The notes below the pieces were generated by a model. The model made no database searches. It saw only the letters and a list, made by a program, of their open reading frames with translations, and was not told where the DNA came from. The translations under genes and the position numbers were made by a program. Below, piece after piece: positions 14,797-25,404 of a DNA stretch of 64,000 bases. The DNA comes from Caulobacter sp. CCUG 60055 (lineage in GTDB: Bacteria; Pseudomonadota; Alphaproteobacteria; Caulobacterales; Caulobacteraceae): NCBI RefSeq assembly GCF_022750545.1, contig NZ_PUIC01000014.1:1-64000 (forward strand), read 5' to 3'. How positions within the stretch are numbered: position 1 is the first letter of the stretch; the number at the start of each line of letters is the position of its first letter.

Positions 14797-16190
14797 GAAT
14801 AGCGCCCCTTGAGCATGGCGTAGAGGGCGCGGACGGCCTGGGCCTCGCCGCCGACGGGGAAGCCCGGCCGCCCCCTGGGGTTCCAGGCGAAGATGTCGAA
14901 ATGCGCCCAGGCCCCGGCCGGGGCGAAGCGTTGCAGGAACAGCGCCGCCGTCACCGAGCCGGCCTGGGCCCAGGCGTCGGGGTCGTTCTTGAGGTCGGCG
15001 ATGTCGCTGTCGAGGGCGTCGGCGTAGCCCGCCCAAAGCGGCATCCGCCAGAGCGGGTCGAAGGTCGCGTCGGCGGCGGCGGCCACGTCGCGGGCCAGGG
15101 CCTCGTCGGCGGTGTAGAACGGGATCACCTGCGGGCCGAGCGCCACCCGCGCCGCGCCGGTGAGGGTGGCGAGGTCGAGGGTCAGGTCGGGCGACAGCTC
15201 GGCCGCCCGCGCCAGGGCGTCGGCGAGGATCAGCCGCCCCTCGGCGTCGGTGTTGCCGACCTCGATGCTCAGCCCCTTGCGCGAGGCCAGCACGTCGCCG
15301 GGACGCATGGCGTCGCCGCCGATGGCGTTCTCGACGGCCGGGACCAGCACCGCCAGCCGCACGGGCAGGCCGGCGGCCATGATCATCCGCCCCAGGGCCA
15401 GGGCGTGGGCCGCCCCGCCCATGTCCTTCTTCATCAGGCGCATGCCGGCCGAGGGCTTGATGTCGAGGCCGCCGGTGTCGAACACCACGCCCTTGCCGAC
15501 GATGGCGACCAGCGGACGGTCCTCGGCGGCCAGGTTCCAGCCGATTTCGATGAAGCGCGGCGCGCGGCGGGGATCGGCGGCGCGGCCGACGGCGTGGACG
15601 GCGGGATAGCCGGCCTCCAGCAGGGCGTCGCCGGTGGTGACCGTCACCGCCGCGCCGTACTGCTCGGCGATCTCGCGGGCGATGGTCTCGATCTGCAGCG
15701 GCCCCATGTCGTTGGCCGGGGTGTTGACCATGTCGCGCGCCAGGGCGCAGGCGTGGACCACCGCGTTCAGTTCGGCCAGGTCGGCGCCCTCGTCGACGAC
15801 GAGGCGCGGCCGGGGGGCGGCGTGCTTTTGCTTGTAGCGGTCGAAGGCGTAGGAGCCGAGGCCCCAGGCCAGGGCGCAGAGACCCGCGTCCAGCCCGGCC
15901 GGAACCGAGGCCAGATGGTAGTCGCCGGCCGGCAGCCGCCCCGGCAGGGCCCGCAGGGCCATGGGATCGGCGGCCTCGCCCGCGCCCAGGCCGAACAGCG
16001 CCGCCGCCGCCCCGCCGCCCTCGGCCGGCAGCACCAGCACCTGCCCCGCCCGCGCCTTGAACTCGGCCAGGTCGGCCAGGACGCGGTCCGCGGCGGGGCG
16101 GGCGGCGAGGAAGGCTTCGAAGCCGTCCTCGCGCAGGAGATGGACGCCGACGCTCGCCCCTGGGGCGGCGGAGATCAGGACGTCGGACAT
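14793..16190 (-). CDS. M17 leucyl aminopeptidase family protein (465 aa)
   Basis: The C-terminal ~300 residues carry the M17 metal site: 'GKGVVFDTGGLDIK' near 245, 'MKKDMGGAA' near 268, and 'NTDAEGRL' near 330. Two metals activate water to release N-terminal residues from peptides. The start at ATG 16190 gives a full-length enzyme; longer frames upstream run through the divergent TPR gene. The stop overlaps the NlpC/P60 gene start, so the two are coupled, suggesting joint breakdown of cell-wall or other peptides. Confidence 0.95.
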   Translation of the reverse strand: MSDVLISAAPGASVGVHLLREDGFEAFLAARPAADRVLADLAEFKARAGQVLVLPAEGGGAAAALFGLGAGEAADPMALRALPGRLPAGDYHLASVPAGLDAGLCALAWGLGSYAFDRYKQKHAAPRPRLVVDEGADLAELNAVVHACALARDMVNTPANDMGPLQIETIAREIAEQYGAAVTVTTGDALLEAGYPAVHAVGRAADPRRAPRFIEIGWNLAAEDRPLVAIVGKGVVFDTGGLDIKPSAGMRLMKKDMGGAAHALALGRMIMAAGLPVRLAVLVPAVENAIGGDAMRPGDVLASRKGLSIEVGNTDAEGRLILADALARAAELSPDLTLDLATLTGAARVALGPQVIPFYTADEALARDVAAAADATFDPLWRMPLWAGYADALDSDIADLKNDPDAWAQAGSVTAALFLQRFAPAGAWAHFDIFAWNPRGRPGFPVGGEAQAVRALYAMLKGRYS

Positions 16191-16283
16191 GGGGCCCTCG
16201 CGAAGGGGATGATTATGCTTAACGCTTCGTTGAGACCGGCGCGCCATGCTCGGGGGCGTCGATCCTTCCGGAGCCTTGGTCTC

Positions 16284-17105
16284 ATGTGTCGCAAGCTCGC
16301 GTTCGCCGCAACCGCCCTTGCGGCCTGTCTGGCCCTGGCGACGGCGCAAACGGCGGCGGCGGCCGCTCCCAAGGACGCCAAAGAGGCCGTCAAGGAAGGC
16401 CCGCGCCGGGCCACGGCCGAGCAACGGCTCCAGGCCGACCGCCTGGACCCGCTGGCCCAGGCGGCGTTCTGGGCGCGCGAGGCCGACGCCGACCCGACCG
16501 ACGTCGAGGCGGGGATCAAGCTGTCGGCGGCCCTGCGGGCGCTGGGACAGTTCGCCCAGGCCGCCCAGGCGGCTCAGAAAGTCTCGGTCCAGGCCCCGCG
16601 CAATCTCGACGCCCTGCTTGAGACCGCCAGGGCCTTTGTCGGCCAGGGCCAGGGCTTCTACGCCATCCAGCCGGCCAAGCAGGCGCAGGAGCTGGCGCCG
16701 CGCGACTGGCGGCCGCTGTCGCTGCTCGGCGTCGCCTACGCCCAGACCGACCGCGACGACGAGGCGGTGGCCGCCTGGCGCCAGGCCCTGGCCCTGTCGC
16801 CCGACAACCCGGCGGTGCTGTCGAACATGGCGCTGTACTACGCCTACCATCAGGACCCGGCCCAGGCCGAGGGCCTGCTGCGCAAGGCCGCCGCCCGCCC
16901 CGACGCCACCATCCAGGTGCGCCAGAACCTGTCGCTGGTGCTCGGCCTGCAAGGCAAGTTCCCCGAGGCCGAGAAGCTGATGCGCCAGGACCTGCCCCCC
17001 GAGGTCGCCGAGAACAACCTGGCCTATCTGCGGGCCGTGGCGGCCGGCGCCGGCGGCGCCAATCCCGAGCGCACCTGGAACGCCCTGCGCGGCCCCGGCG
17101 GCTGA
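16284..17105 (+). CDS. Exported tetratricopeptide-repeat protein, TadD-like (273 aa)
   Basis: ATG 16284 is chosen because it begins a clear signal peptide (Cys-Arg-Lys then a hydrophobic Ala/Leu stretch and 'TAAAAA'); ATGs at 16209 and 16215 would add a basic leader. After the signal, residues ~75-245 contain about four TPR units ('AQAAQAAQKV', 'LLGVAYAQTDRDDEAVAAWRQALALSPDNPAVLSNMALYY'). TPR arrays mediate protein interactions; similar proteins act in Tad/Cpa pilus assembly, but no pilus genes are nearby, so that role is a guess. Confidence 0.75.
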   Translation: MCRKLAFAATALAACLALATAQTAAAAAPKDAKEAVKEGPRRATAEQRLQADRLDPLAQAAFWAREADADPTDVEAGIKLSAALRALGQFAQAAQAAQKVSVQAPRNLDALLETARAFVGQGQGFYAIQPAKQAQELAPRDWRPLSLLGVAYAQTDRDDEAVAAWRQALALSPDNPAVLSNMALYYAYHQDPAQAEGLLRKAAARPDATIQVRQNLSLVLGLQGKFPEAEKLMRQDLPPEVAENNLAYLRAVAAGAGGANPERTWNALRGPGG

Positions 17106-17213
17106 AGCCCCGGGCGGGACGACGACGTCTCCTGGCGAAAGTTTTTGCCTCTGGTCTCGTTTGGTCCGGGGCCCTAAGGTCCGCCCCCGTCATTTAGGGG
17201 ACAGGAAATCGCC

Positions 17214-18875
<1,662 letters not shown>

Positions 18876-18882
18876 GCGGCCT

Positions 18883-18920
18883 CATCCCGGCCGGGGCGCT
18901 TGCGCGCGCCGGCCGGGATG
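18883..18920. repeat. Large inverted repeat (12-bp perfect arms) in intergenic DNA
   Basis: CATCCCGGCCGG and CCGGCCGGGATG flank a 14-base GC loop. No T run follows, so it is a weak terminator at best. The arm sequence resembles intergenic palindromes commonly dispersed in caulobacterial genomes. Confidence 0.6.
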
Positions 18921-18957
18921 ACGACATCACCGACGCAATCCCAGCCAGCAGCGCCCC

Positions 18958-20334
18958 ATGACCGTCAGCGTCTTCGACCTCTTCAAGCTGGGCGTCGGCC
19001 CGTCCAGTTCGCACACCATGGGTCCGATGACGGCGGCGGCGCGGTTCGCGGGCCAGCTGCGCGCGGCGGGGCTGATCGCACGCACGGCGCGGGTCGAGAC
19101 CAAGCTCTACGCCTCCCTGGCCCTGACCGGACGCGGCCACCACACCGACCGCGCGGTGATCCTCGGCCTGATGGGCTACGAGCCGGCCAGCCTCGATCCC
19201 GACGCCGGCGACGCGGCCCTGGCGGCGGCGCAGGAGAGCGGCCGGCTGGCGCTGGGCGGAACCGACGACATCGCCTTCCACGCGGCGACCGACATCGTCT
19301 GGGCCGGCCGCGAGCGCCTGCCCCAGCATCCCAACGCCCTGACCTTCAAGGCGCTAGACGCCGATGGGGCCGTGCTGCTGGAGCGGACCTGGTTCTCGAC
19401 CGGCGGCGGCTTCGTGCGCGACGAGGACGAGATCGGCCGCAACGATCCCGACGAGGCCGGCGCGGCCATCCCGCACCCGTTCGAATCGGGCGACGACCTG
19501 CTGGCGCGGGCCGAGGCCGACGGCCTGACCATCGCCGGCCTGATGATGAACAACGAGCTGGCCCGCCGCAGCCGCGACGAGGTGCTGGCCGGGCTCGACC
19601 GCATCCACGCCGCCATGGACGCCTGCATCGAGCGCGGCATGCGCCAGGACGGCTGCCTGCCCGGCGCGCTCAAGGTCAAGCGCCGCGCCAAGCAGCTGCA
19701 CGCCGCCATCATGAGCCGCATGGAGCGCCAGATCAGCGACCCCCTGGCGGCGATGGACTGGGTGAACCTGTGGGCCATGGCGGTCAACGAGGAGAACGCC
19801 TCGGGCGGCCGGGTGGTCACCTCGCCCACCAACGGCGCGGCCGGCGTGCTGCCGGCGGTGCTGCGCTATTACGACCGCTTCCACAACGGCACCGCCGAGG
19901 GCCGGCGCACCTTCCTGCTGACCGCCGCCGCCATCGGTGCGCTCTACAAGCGCAACGCCTCGATCAGCGGCGCCGAGGTCGGCTGCCAGGGCGAGGTCGG
20001 CGTGGCCTGCTCGATGTCCGCCGGCGGCCTCGCCGCCGCCCTGGGCGGAACCAACGCCCAGATCGAGAACGCCGCCGAGATCGGCATGGAGCACAATCTC
20101 GGCCTGACCTGCGACCCCATCGGCGGCCTGGTGCAGATTCCGTGCATCGAGCGCAACGCCATGGGCGCGATCAAGGCCATCGACGCCGCCCGCCTGGCCC
20201 TGCTCGGCGACGGCCAGCATTCGGTGAGCCTGGACAAGGTCATCGCCACCATGAAGCGCACCGGCGAGGACATGAGCGAGATCTACAAGGAGACCTCGCT
20301 GGGCGGCCTGGCCGTCAACGTCGTCGAATGCTGA
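18958..20334 (+). CDS. sdaA: L-serine ammonia-lyase, single-chain iron-sulfur type (458 aa)
   Basis: The N-terminus '[19 protein letters not shown]' is the signature of the serine dehydratase beta domain, and the C-terminal half carries the 4Fe-4S ligands, including Cys in '[12 protein letters not shown]' near 342-350 and in '[12 protein letters not shown]' near 383-394. It deaminates L-serine to pyruvate and ammonia. Both domains are in one chain, as in Gram-negatives. The ATG at 18958 immediately precedes the conserved motif, so the start is secure. It stands alone, between an M28 peptidase and a serine hydrolase gene. Confidence 0.97.
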   Translation: MTVSVFDLFKLGVGPSSSHTMGPMTAAARFAGQLRAAGLIARTARVETKLYASLALTGRGHHTDRAVILGLMGYEPASLDPDAGDAALAAAQESGRLALGGTDDIAFHAATDIVWAGRERLPQHPNALTFKALDADGAVLLERTWFSTGGGFVRDEDEIGRNDPDEAGAAIPHPFESGDDLLARAEADGLTIAGLMMNNELARRSRDEVLAGLDRIHAAMDACIERGMRQDGCLPGALKVKRRAKQLHAAIMSRMERQISDPLAAMDWVNLWAMAVNEENASGGRVVTSPTNGAAGVLPAVLRYYDRFHNGTAEGRRTFLLTAAAIGALYKRNASISGAEVGCQGEVGVACSMSAGGLAAALGGTNAQIENAAEIGMEHNLGLTCDPIGGLVQIPCIERNAMGAIKAIDAARLALLGDGQHSVSLDKVIATMKRTGEDMSEIYKETSLGGLAVNVVEC

Positions 20335-20359
20335 TTTCGTCCTGGCGCGGCGCCTCCTG

Positions 20360-20378
20360 AGCCCCGGCCGGGGCTTTC
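20360..20378 (+). terminator. Short hairpin after sdaA
   Basis: AGCCCC and GGGGCT form a stem with a GGCC loop, followed by TTTC. The T tract is short, so termination is plausible but weak. Confidence 0.4.
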
Positions 20379-20533
20379 ATGAGCCATCGGTAACTTGACC
20401 CGGCGCCCGCCGACGCCCGAGATCGCCTCCAGACGGGCCGCAGGGCCCAAGAAGCGCCGGACGGGCGCGTAGGGTTCGCCCGTCGGACGTGTCCCAGGTT
20501 TTCAAGATCGGGCCCCAGGCGATGGAGCGGTTC

Positions 20534-21613
20534 ATGACGCGTTGGCGCTGGGCGTTCTGCGCCCTGGTTTTCCTGGCCCCGCCGGCCATGGCGGCGGATC
20601 GCGCCGCGACGCTGCGGGCGTCGCTGGACAAGGCCGTCCCGGCCGCCCTGGCCAAGACCGGCGTCCCCAGCGTCTCGATCGCCGACGTCGAGGGCGGCCG
20701 CGTGGTGCTGACCGCCGCCTATGGCGAGCAGAGCCGCGGCGTCCCGGCCAGTCCGGCCACCCTCTACAACCTCGCCTCCCTGACCAAGCCGATCACCGCC
20801 GAGACCGTGCTGCGGCTGGCGGGCGAGGGCGCGCTGTCGCTGGACGAGCCGATGGCGCCGGTCTGGACCGATCCCGACATCGCCAAGGACGAGCGACGCG
20901 CCCTGCTCACCCCGCGCCTGTCGCTCAGCCACCAGACCGGCTTTCCCAACTGGCGGCGGCAGACCGGCGGGGTGCTGACCTTCAAGTTCACCCCCGGCCA
21001 GGGCGTCGGCTATTCCGGCGAGGGCTACGAATATCTGCGCGCCTTCGTCGAGAAGAAGACCGGGACGGGCCTGGAGGCCTGGGCCCAGACCCTGGTCTTC
21101 AAGCCCGTGGGCATGAGCGCGACAGCCTATACCCGCAAGCCGTGGTTCGAGGGCCGCATCGCCACGCCGACCGCCAAGGACGGGACGGCCCTGCCGCCGG
21201 AGATCGCCGACACGGCCCTGGCCTCCGACCTCGTCTACGCCACCGCCGGCGACTACGCCAAGTTCCTGGTCTCGGTGATGGATCACCGGGGCCTGGCCGA
21301 CGGCCTGGACCGCGACCGCCGGACCATCCAGGCCAGCACCCGCGCCAAGAGTTGCGCCAAGAGCCCGACCTGCCCCGACGACGTCGGCTTCGGCCTGGGC
21401 TGGGAGGTGTTCCGCTTCAAGGACAAGGTCGCGCTGCTGCACACCGGCCGCGACAAGGGAGTGGCCACCTTCGCCTACCTCGTTCCCTCGACCCGGCAGG
21501 GGGCGGTGATCCTGACCAACGGCGACGGCGGCCTGGACCTCGTCCTGCCGGTTCTGGAGGCGCTGGGAGCCGACGCCGAGTTCGTCGTCGCCCTCAGGGC
21601 GCTGGAGGACTGA
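20534..21613 (+). CDS. Exported serine hydrolase of the beta-lactamase/class C family (359 aa)
   Basis: ATG 20534 is preferred over 20522 and 20489 because GGAG lies 6 bases before it and it starts directly at the signal peptide (Thr-Arg-Trp-Arg-Trp ... Ala-Met-Ala-Ala). The S-x-x-K motif is Ser-Leu-Thr-Lys near residue 82, a Tyr-Ser-Gly triad stands where class C enzymes have Tyr-x-Asn (~157), and His-Thr-Gly near 304 replaces Lys-Thr-Gly. These fit an esterase or D,D-peptidase of the periplasm rather than a true beta-lactamase. No regulator is adjacent. Confidence 0.85.
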   Translation: MTRWRWAFCALVFLAPPAMAADRAATLRASLDKAVPAALAKTGVPSVSIADVEGGRVVLTAAYGEQSRGVPASPATLYNLASLTKPITAETVLRLAGEGALSLDEPMAPVWTDPDIAKDERRALLTPRLSLSHQTGFPNWRRQTGGVLTFKFTPGQGVGYSGEGYEYLRAFVEKKTGTGLEAWAQTLVFKPVGMSATAYTRKPWFEGRIATPTAKDGTALPPEIADTALASDLVYATAGDYAKFLVSVMDHRGLADGLDRDRRTIQASTRAKSCAKSPTCPDDVGFGLGWEVFRFKDKVALLHTGRDKGVATFAYLVPSTRQGAVILTNGDGGLDLVLPVLEALGADAEFVVALRALED

Positions 21614-21689
21614 GGCTCGGCCCGCGCTGGATCGTCTTTGGCAAGAGACGGTGAACGCGCCGGCTCCCGCCGATCAACAGGAGATCGCC

Positions 21690-22517
21690 TTGCGTCCAGC
21701 CCAAGCGGTGCTCGTCCTGACCCTTTGCGCGGGTCTCGGCGCCGGCGCGCCAGCCGCCGACGTCACGACGCGCCCGTACGCCGCCCGGCCCCTGCCCAAG
21801 CCCGAAACGGTGTCGGCCTGGGCCAACGCCTTCAAGGCCGAGACCTTCACGGCCCCCGACGGCGCGCGGCTGCCCTACCGCATCTACCGGCCGAAGGCGG
21901 CCGCCCGGCCGCACTCCTTGCCGCTGGTCGTCGTCCTGCACGGCTCGGGCGCGATCGGCGCCGACAACGTCAAGCAGATGGGGCCGTTCGCCACGGCCTG
22001 GGCCCAGCCGGCCATCGCCGACCACGAGCGCGCCGTGGTGGTGGTTCCCCAGGCGCCGGCCCGCACGGTCGACTATTCGCCCGGCGAGGACGGCATGCCC
22101 GCCGCCCGCCCGGGCCCGGCCCTGCCGGCGATCCTGGCCCTGGTCGACGCCATGGCCCGCGACCCCGCCGTCGATCCGTCGCGCGTCTACCTGACCGGTT
22201 TTTCGATGGGCGCCTCTACGGCGCTGACGGTCCTGACCCTGCAGCCCGGCCGCTTCGCCGCCGCGGCTGTGTTCGCCCCGGTGCCGCCGCCGCGCAAGGC
22301 CGCCGCCCGCGTGGCGCGCATTCCCATGCTGCTGGTGCATGGCGACATCGATTCCAAGACCCGCATCGAACCGGACCGGGCCTGGGCCAAGGCCCTGAAC
22401 GCCGCCGGCGGCCGTCCGCGCTTCATCGCCTACGAGGGCATGGGCCACCGCGTGCCCGACGACATGCTGACCGACAGCGGCTGGCGGACCTGGCTGCTGG
22501 CGCAGAAGGGCCGCTGA
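21690..22517 (+). CDS. Exported alpha/beta hydrolase, phospholipase/carboxylesterase-like (275 aa)
   Basis: TTG 21690 is favoured because AGGAGA lies 7-8 bases upstream and it begins directly at a signal peptide (Leu-Arg-Pro ... Gly-Ala-Pro-Ala-Ala-Asp); GTG 21651 is an alternative giving 288 residues. The fold shows an oxyanion His-Gly-Ser-Gly near 83, nucleophile Ser in Gly-Phe-Ser-Met-Gly near 175, Asp in 'HGDIDSKT' near 225 and His in 'GMGHRVPDD' near 255. It resembles dienelactone-hydrolase or PHB-depolymerase-like esterases ('VLHGSG', 'RVYLTGFSMG'). The substrate is unknown. Confidence 0.8.
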   Translation: MRPAQAVLVLTLCAGLGAGAPAADVTTRPYAARPLPKPETVSAWANAFKAETFTAPDGARLPYRIYRPKAAARPHSLPLVVVLHGSGAIGADNVKQMGPFATAWAQPAIADHERAVVVVPQAPARTVDYSPGEDGMPAARPGPALPAILALVDAMARDPAVDPSRVYLTGFSMGASTALTVLTLQPGRFAAAAVFAPVPPPRKAAARVARIPMLLVHGDIDSKTRIEPDRAWAKALNAAGGRPRFIAYEGMGHRVPDDMLTDSGWRTWLLAQKGR

Positions 22518-22597
22518 CCCGCCTTCCGCCGACCCCGCCTTCCCCCGGGGCGCGCGACTGACTACCTTCGGTCCGCAACGACAGGGAGCAGACGGTC

Positions 22598-23407
22598 ATG
22601 GCCCAGGCGGGCGGCGACATTCGCATCGGCATCGGCGGCTGGACCTTCGAGCCCTGGCGCGGGACCTTCTACCCGGACGACCTCAAGCAGAAGGATGAGC
22701 TGTCCTACGCCAGCCGCCACCTGACCTCGATCGAGATCAACGGCAGCTACTACAGCAGCTTCAAACCCGAGACCTGGAAGAAGTGGCATGACGAGACGCC
22801 CGAGGGCTTCGTCTTCGCGGTGAAGGCCTCGCGCTTCTGCACCAACCGCCGGGTGCTGGGCGAGGCGGGCGAATCCGTCGCCAGGTTCCTTAGCCAGGGC
22901 CTCGTCGAGCTCGGCCCCAAGCTCGGCCCGATCCTCTGGCAGTTCGCCCCGACCAAGAAGTTCGACGCCGAGGACTTTGGCGCCTTCCTGGCCCTGCTGC
23001 CGGCCCAGGTCGACGGCGTGGCGCTGCGCCACACGGTCGAGGTGCGGCACGACAGCTTCTGCACGCCCGAGTTCCCGGCCCTGCTGCGCCGGCACGGCGT
23101 CGCGCCGGTCTACGCCAAGCATTTCCAGTATCCCGAGATCGCCGACGTCGCCGCCGACTTCGTCTACGCCCGTCTGCAGACCGGCTCCGACGACGTGCCG
23201 ACCGCCTATCCGCCGGCCGAGCTCGACGCCTGGGCCGGGCGGCTGAAGACCTGGGCGGCGGGCGGCGAGCCGGCCGACCTGCCCCGCGCCGATCCCGGCC
23301 ATGCGCCCGAGGCCAAGCCCCGCGACGTGTTCGCCTACATCATCCACGAAGGGAAGGTCCGCGCCCCGGCGGGGGCCATGGCCCTGATCGAGAAGGTCAA
23401 GGACTGA
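22598..23407 (+). CDS. DUF72 (YecE-like) TIM-barrel protein (269 aa)
   Basis: The N-terminal 'IGIGGWTFEPWRGTFYP' and 'SIEINGSYYSSFKPETWKKWHDETPEGFVFAVKASRF' are hallmark segments of the DUF72 family, a TIM-barrel of unknown biochemical role. 'GPILWQFAPTKKFD' and 'VEVRHDSF' follow in the usual order. The C-terminal third is slightly divergent, with Ala/Pro-rich loops. AGGGAGCAGACGGTC precedes the ATG. It is probably transcribed alone. Confidence 0.9.
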   Translation: MAQAGGDIRIGIGGWTFEPWRGTFYPDDLKQKDELSYASRHLTSIEINGSYYSSFKPETWKKWHDETPEGFVFAVKASRFCTNRRVLGEAGESVARFLSQGLVELGPKLGPILWQFAPTKKFDAEDFGAFLALLPAQVDGVALRHTVEVRHDSFCTPEFPALLRRHGVAPVYAKHFQYPEIADVAADFVYARLQTGSDDVPTAYPPAELDAWAGRLKTWAAGGEPADLPRADPGHAPEAKPRDVFAYIIHEGKVRAPAGAMALIEKVKD

Positions 23408-23564
23408 GACGCCGTCCCTGCGCGCAGCGTCGTTCCCGGCCACGGGCCCGGGCGGGCCGGCGGGGGAGGCGGGACGACGAAGAAGGGGGCGGACGGCGAG
23501 CCCCCTTGACCGCCGCAGCGTAACGCCGCCCCCATTCGAGAACTGCGATATGGGAGCGTGCGCC

Positions 23565-24464
23565 ATGACCCTCGACGACCTGATGTTCAAGCCCGGCCTG
23601 CTGGACGGCCAGCGCATCCTGATCACCGGCGGCGGCACCGGCCTGGGCAAGGTGATGGCCGAGGCCTGCCTGATGCTGGGGGCCGAGGTCTACATCCTCG
23701 GCCGGCGCGGCGGGGTGCTGGAGGAGACGGCGGCCGAACTGATGAAGGCGCACGGCGGCAAGGTCGGCGCGGTTCCATGCGACATCCGCGCGCCCGAGGC
23801 GATCGCCGAGGCTTTGGACGCGATCTGGGCCGACGGCGGCGCCCTGACCGGCCTGGTCAACAACGCCGCCGGCAACTTCATCAGCCGCACCGAGGACCTG
23901 TCGCCGCGCGGCTTCGACGCCATCGCCAACATCGTCTTCCGCGGCTCGTTCCTGATGACCCTCGACTGCGGCAAGCGCTGGATCGCCGAGGGCCGTAAGG
24001 CCTCGGTGGTGTCGATCCTGACCACCTGGGTGTGGAACGGCTCGCCCTTCGTGGTGCCCTCGGCGATGTCCAAGGCCGGCCTCAACGCCATGACCCAGTC
24101 GCTGGCGGTGGAATGGGGCGGCAAGGGCGTACGCCTCAACGCCATCGCGCCCGGCCCCTTCCCGACCGAGGGCATGAGCGCGCGGCTCAATCCCGACCGC
24201 AAGGGCGAGGCCTATTCCGACATGAGCGCCAATCCTCTGGGCCGGGTGGGCCGCATGCCCGAGCTGGCCAACCTGGCGGTCTACCTGCTCAGCCCCGGCG
24301 CGGAGTACGTCAACGGCCAGACCATCGCCATCGACGGCGGCGCCTATCAGGCCACCGGCGGCAATTTCTCGGCCCTGCGCGCCTGGGGCGACGAGGAATG
24401 GGAGCGCGCCCGAGCCGCCATCCGCGGAACCAACGACAAGGACCGCGCCCAGCGGACGGTCTAA
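23565..24464 (+). CDS. Short-chain dehydrogenase, 2,4-dienoyl-CoA reductase type (299 aa)
   Basis: The NADP site is Thr-Gly-Gly-Gly-Thr-Gly-Leu-Gly near residue 24; 'NNAAGNF' near 105 is the usual Asn-containing strand. The active site has Ser-Ala-Met-Ser-Lys ('VVPSAMSKAGLNAMTQSLAVEWG') and not the common Tyr-x-x-x-Lys. That Ser-x-x-x-Lys arrangement is typical of mitochondrial/peroxisomal-type 2,4-dienoyl-CoA reductases, so a role in oxidation of unsaturated fatty acids is likely. ATG 23565 is preferred to 23550 because GGGAG lies between them. It overlaps the convergent DUF1801 gene by 4 bp. Confidence 0.88.
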   Translation: MTLDDLMFKPGLLDGQRILITGGGTGLGKVMAEACLMLGAEVYILGRRGGVLEETAAELMKAHGGKVGAVPCDIRAPEAIAEALDAIWADGGALTGLVNNAAGNFISRTEDLSPRGFDAIANIVFRGSFLMTLDCGKRWIAEGRKASVVSILTTWVWNGSPFVVPSAMSKAGLNAMTQSLAVEWGGKGVRLNAIAPGPFPTEGMSARLNPDRKGEAYSDMSANPLGRVGRMPELANLAVYLLSPGAEYVNGQTIAIDGGAYQATGGNFSALRAWGDEEWERARAAIRGTNDKDRAQRTV

Positions 24465-24874
24465 GGCGCCGCCGGGCCGATCGGCCGCTGAAGACGCAGG
24501 CGGACGTCCCGGTAGGCCGCCGCGATCAGCCCGCCGAGCGCGGCGGGGTCGGGCGGCTGGCCCCATCGCAGCTTGACGTGGCGCATGCGCTTGCCGGCGC
24601 CCTGCAGCAGCCCGACCGGGTCGTCGAGGGCCGCGCCATGGAAGAAACCGATGTCGGCGTGGCCGGCGAAGGCGTCGACATAGGCGAAGGCGGCGTCCTC
24701 CACGCAGGCCGTCGGCCGTCCGTCGTGGATCAGTTCGCGCACGTCGGCGCCGCAATCGCGCAACGCCTCGAACCACGGCCGGACCATGGCCCGCAGCGGA
24801 TCGCCTTGGGCGAACCAGGCCTCGACGGCGGGATCGCGCCGGACGGCGCCCGACAGTCGGAAGACGCTCTCCAT
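24461..24874 (-). CDS. DUF1801-like protein (137 aa)
   Basis: The 137-residue soluble protein has the pattern of the DUF1801 / YdhG-like fold: 'RELIHDGRPTACVEDAAFAYVDAFAGHADIGFFHGAALDDPVGLLQGAGKRMRHVKL', where the 'GFFHGA' and 'GKRMRHV' segments are characteristic. The biochemical function is not established; some relatives bind iron-like ligands. It converges on the dehydrogenase gene with a 4-bp overlap. Confidence 0.75.
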   Translation of the reverse strand: MESVFRLSGAVRRDPAVEAWFAQGDPLRAMVRPWFEALRDCGADVRELIHDGRPTACVEDAAFAYVDAFAGHADIGFFHGAALDDPVGLLQGAGKRMRHVKLRWGQPPDPAALGGLIAAAYRDVRLRLQRPIGPAAP

Positions 24875-24953
24875 CGGCGCAGCTTGGCAGGCCGGCGCGG
24901 AATGTCGAGCGCCGGCCTAGTTATGGTTAGCGCGCTGTTAACAGCCGCGTCGG

Positions 24954-25340
24954 ATGCTTCGCCGCATGCGCCGCCTCGTCCGTCTCGCCGTCGTCCTGCT
25001 CAGCCTCGGCCTGGCCGCGGCGCCGGCGCTGGCGCTCGCCCAGCAGGCGTCGTTCAAGCACAGGGCGATCCCCGGCGCCGGCAGGCCCAAGGCCAACCTC
25101 AAGGGCGTCCTGGCCGCCGACGCCAAACAGACCGCCTCGCGCAGGCCGCCGGCGGTCACGTCGGCGGCGGCGGCGGCCGGACCCGGCGGCCTCAAGCCGA
25201 TGTCGCCCCAGCCGGCCAGGCCCGCCCCCGCCCAATGCCGCCAGACCTGCGCCCAGACCTACTATTTCTGCCGGGCCTCGCCCTATGACAGCGACTGCGC
25301 CGGAACCTGGGGACAGTGCGCCGCCGCCTGCAATCGTTAG
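24954..25340 (+). CDS. Small exported cysteine-containing protein (128 aa)
   Basis: A basic start (Arg-Arg-Met-Arg-Arg) leads into a hydrophobic signal peptide ending near Ala-Leu-Ala-Gln. The middle is Ala/Pro/Lys-rich and probably disordered; the last ~35 residues carry six Cys ('CRQTCAQTYYFC', 'DCAGTWGQCAAAC'), a pattern that suggests disulfides in the periplasm. ATG 24966 is an alternative start. I recognise no family. Confidence 0.65.
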   Translation: MLRRMRRLVRLAVVLLSLGLAAAPALALAQQASFKHRAIPGAGRPKANLKGVLAADAKQTASRRPPAVTSAAAAAGPGGLKPMSPQPARPAPAQCRQTCAQTYYFCRASPYDSDCAGTWGQCAAACNR

Positions 25341-25404
25341 GTTTGACGGCCGGCGCCGCCCTGATAGGCTCACCTGAACAACGATAAGTTCAGGGAGAGC
25401 GGCG

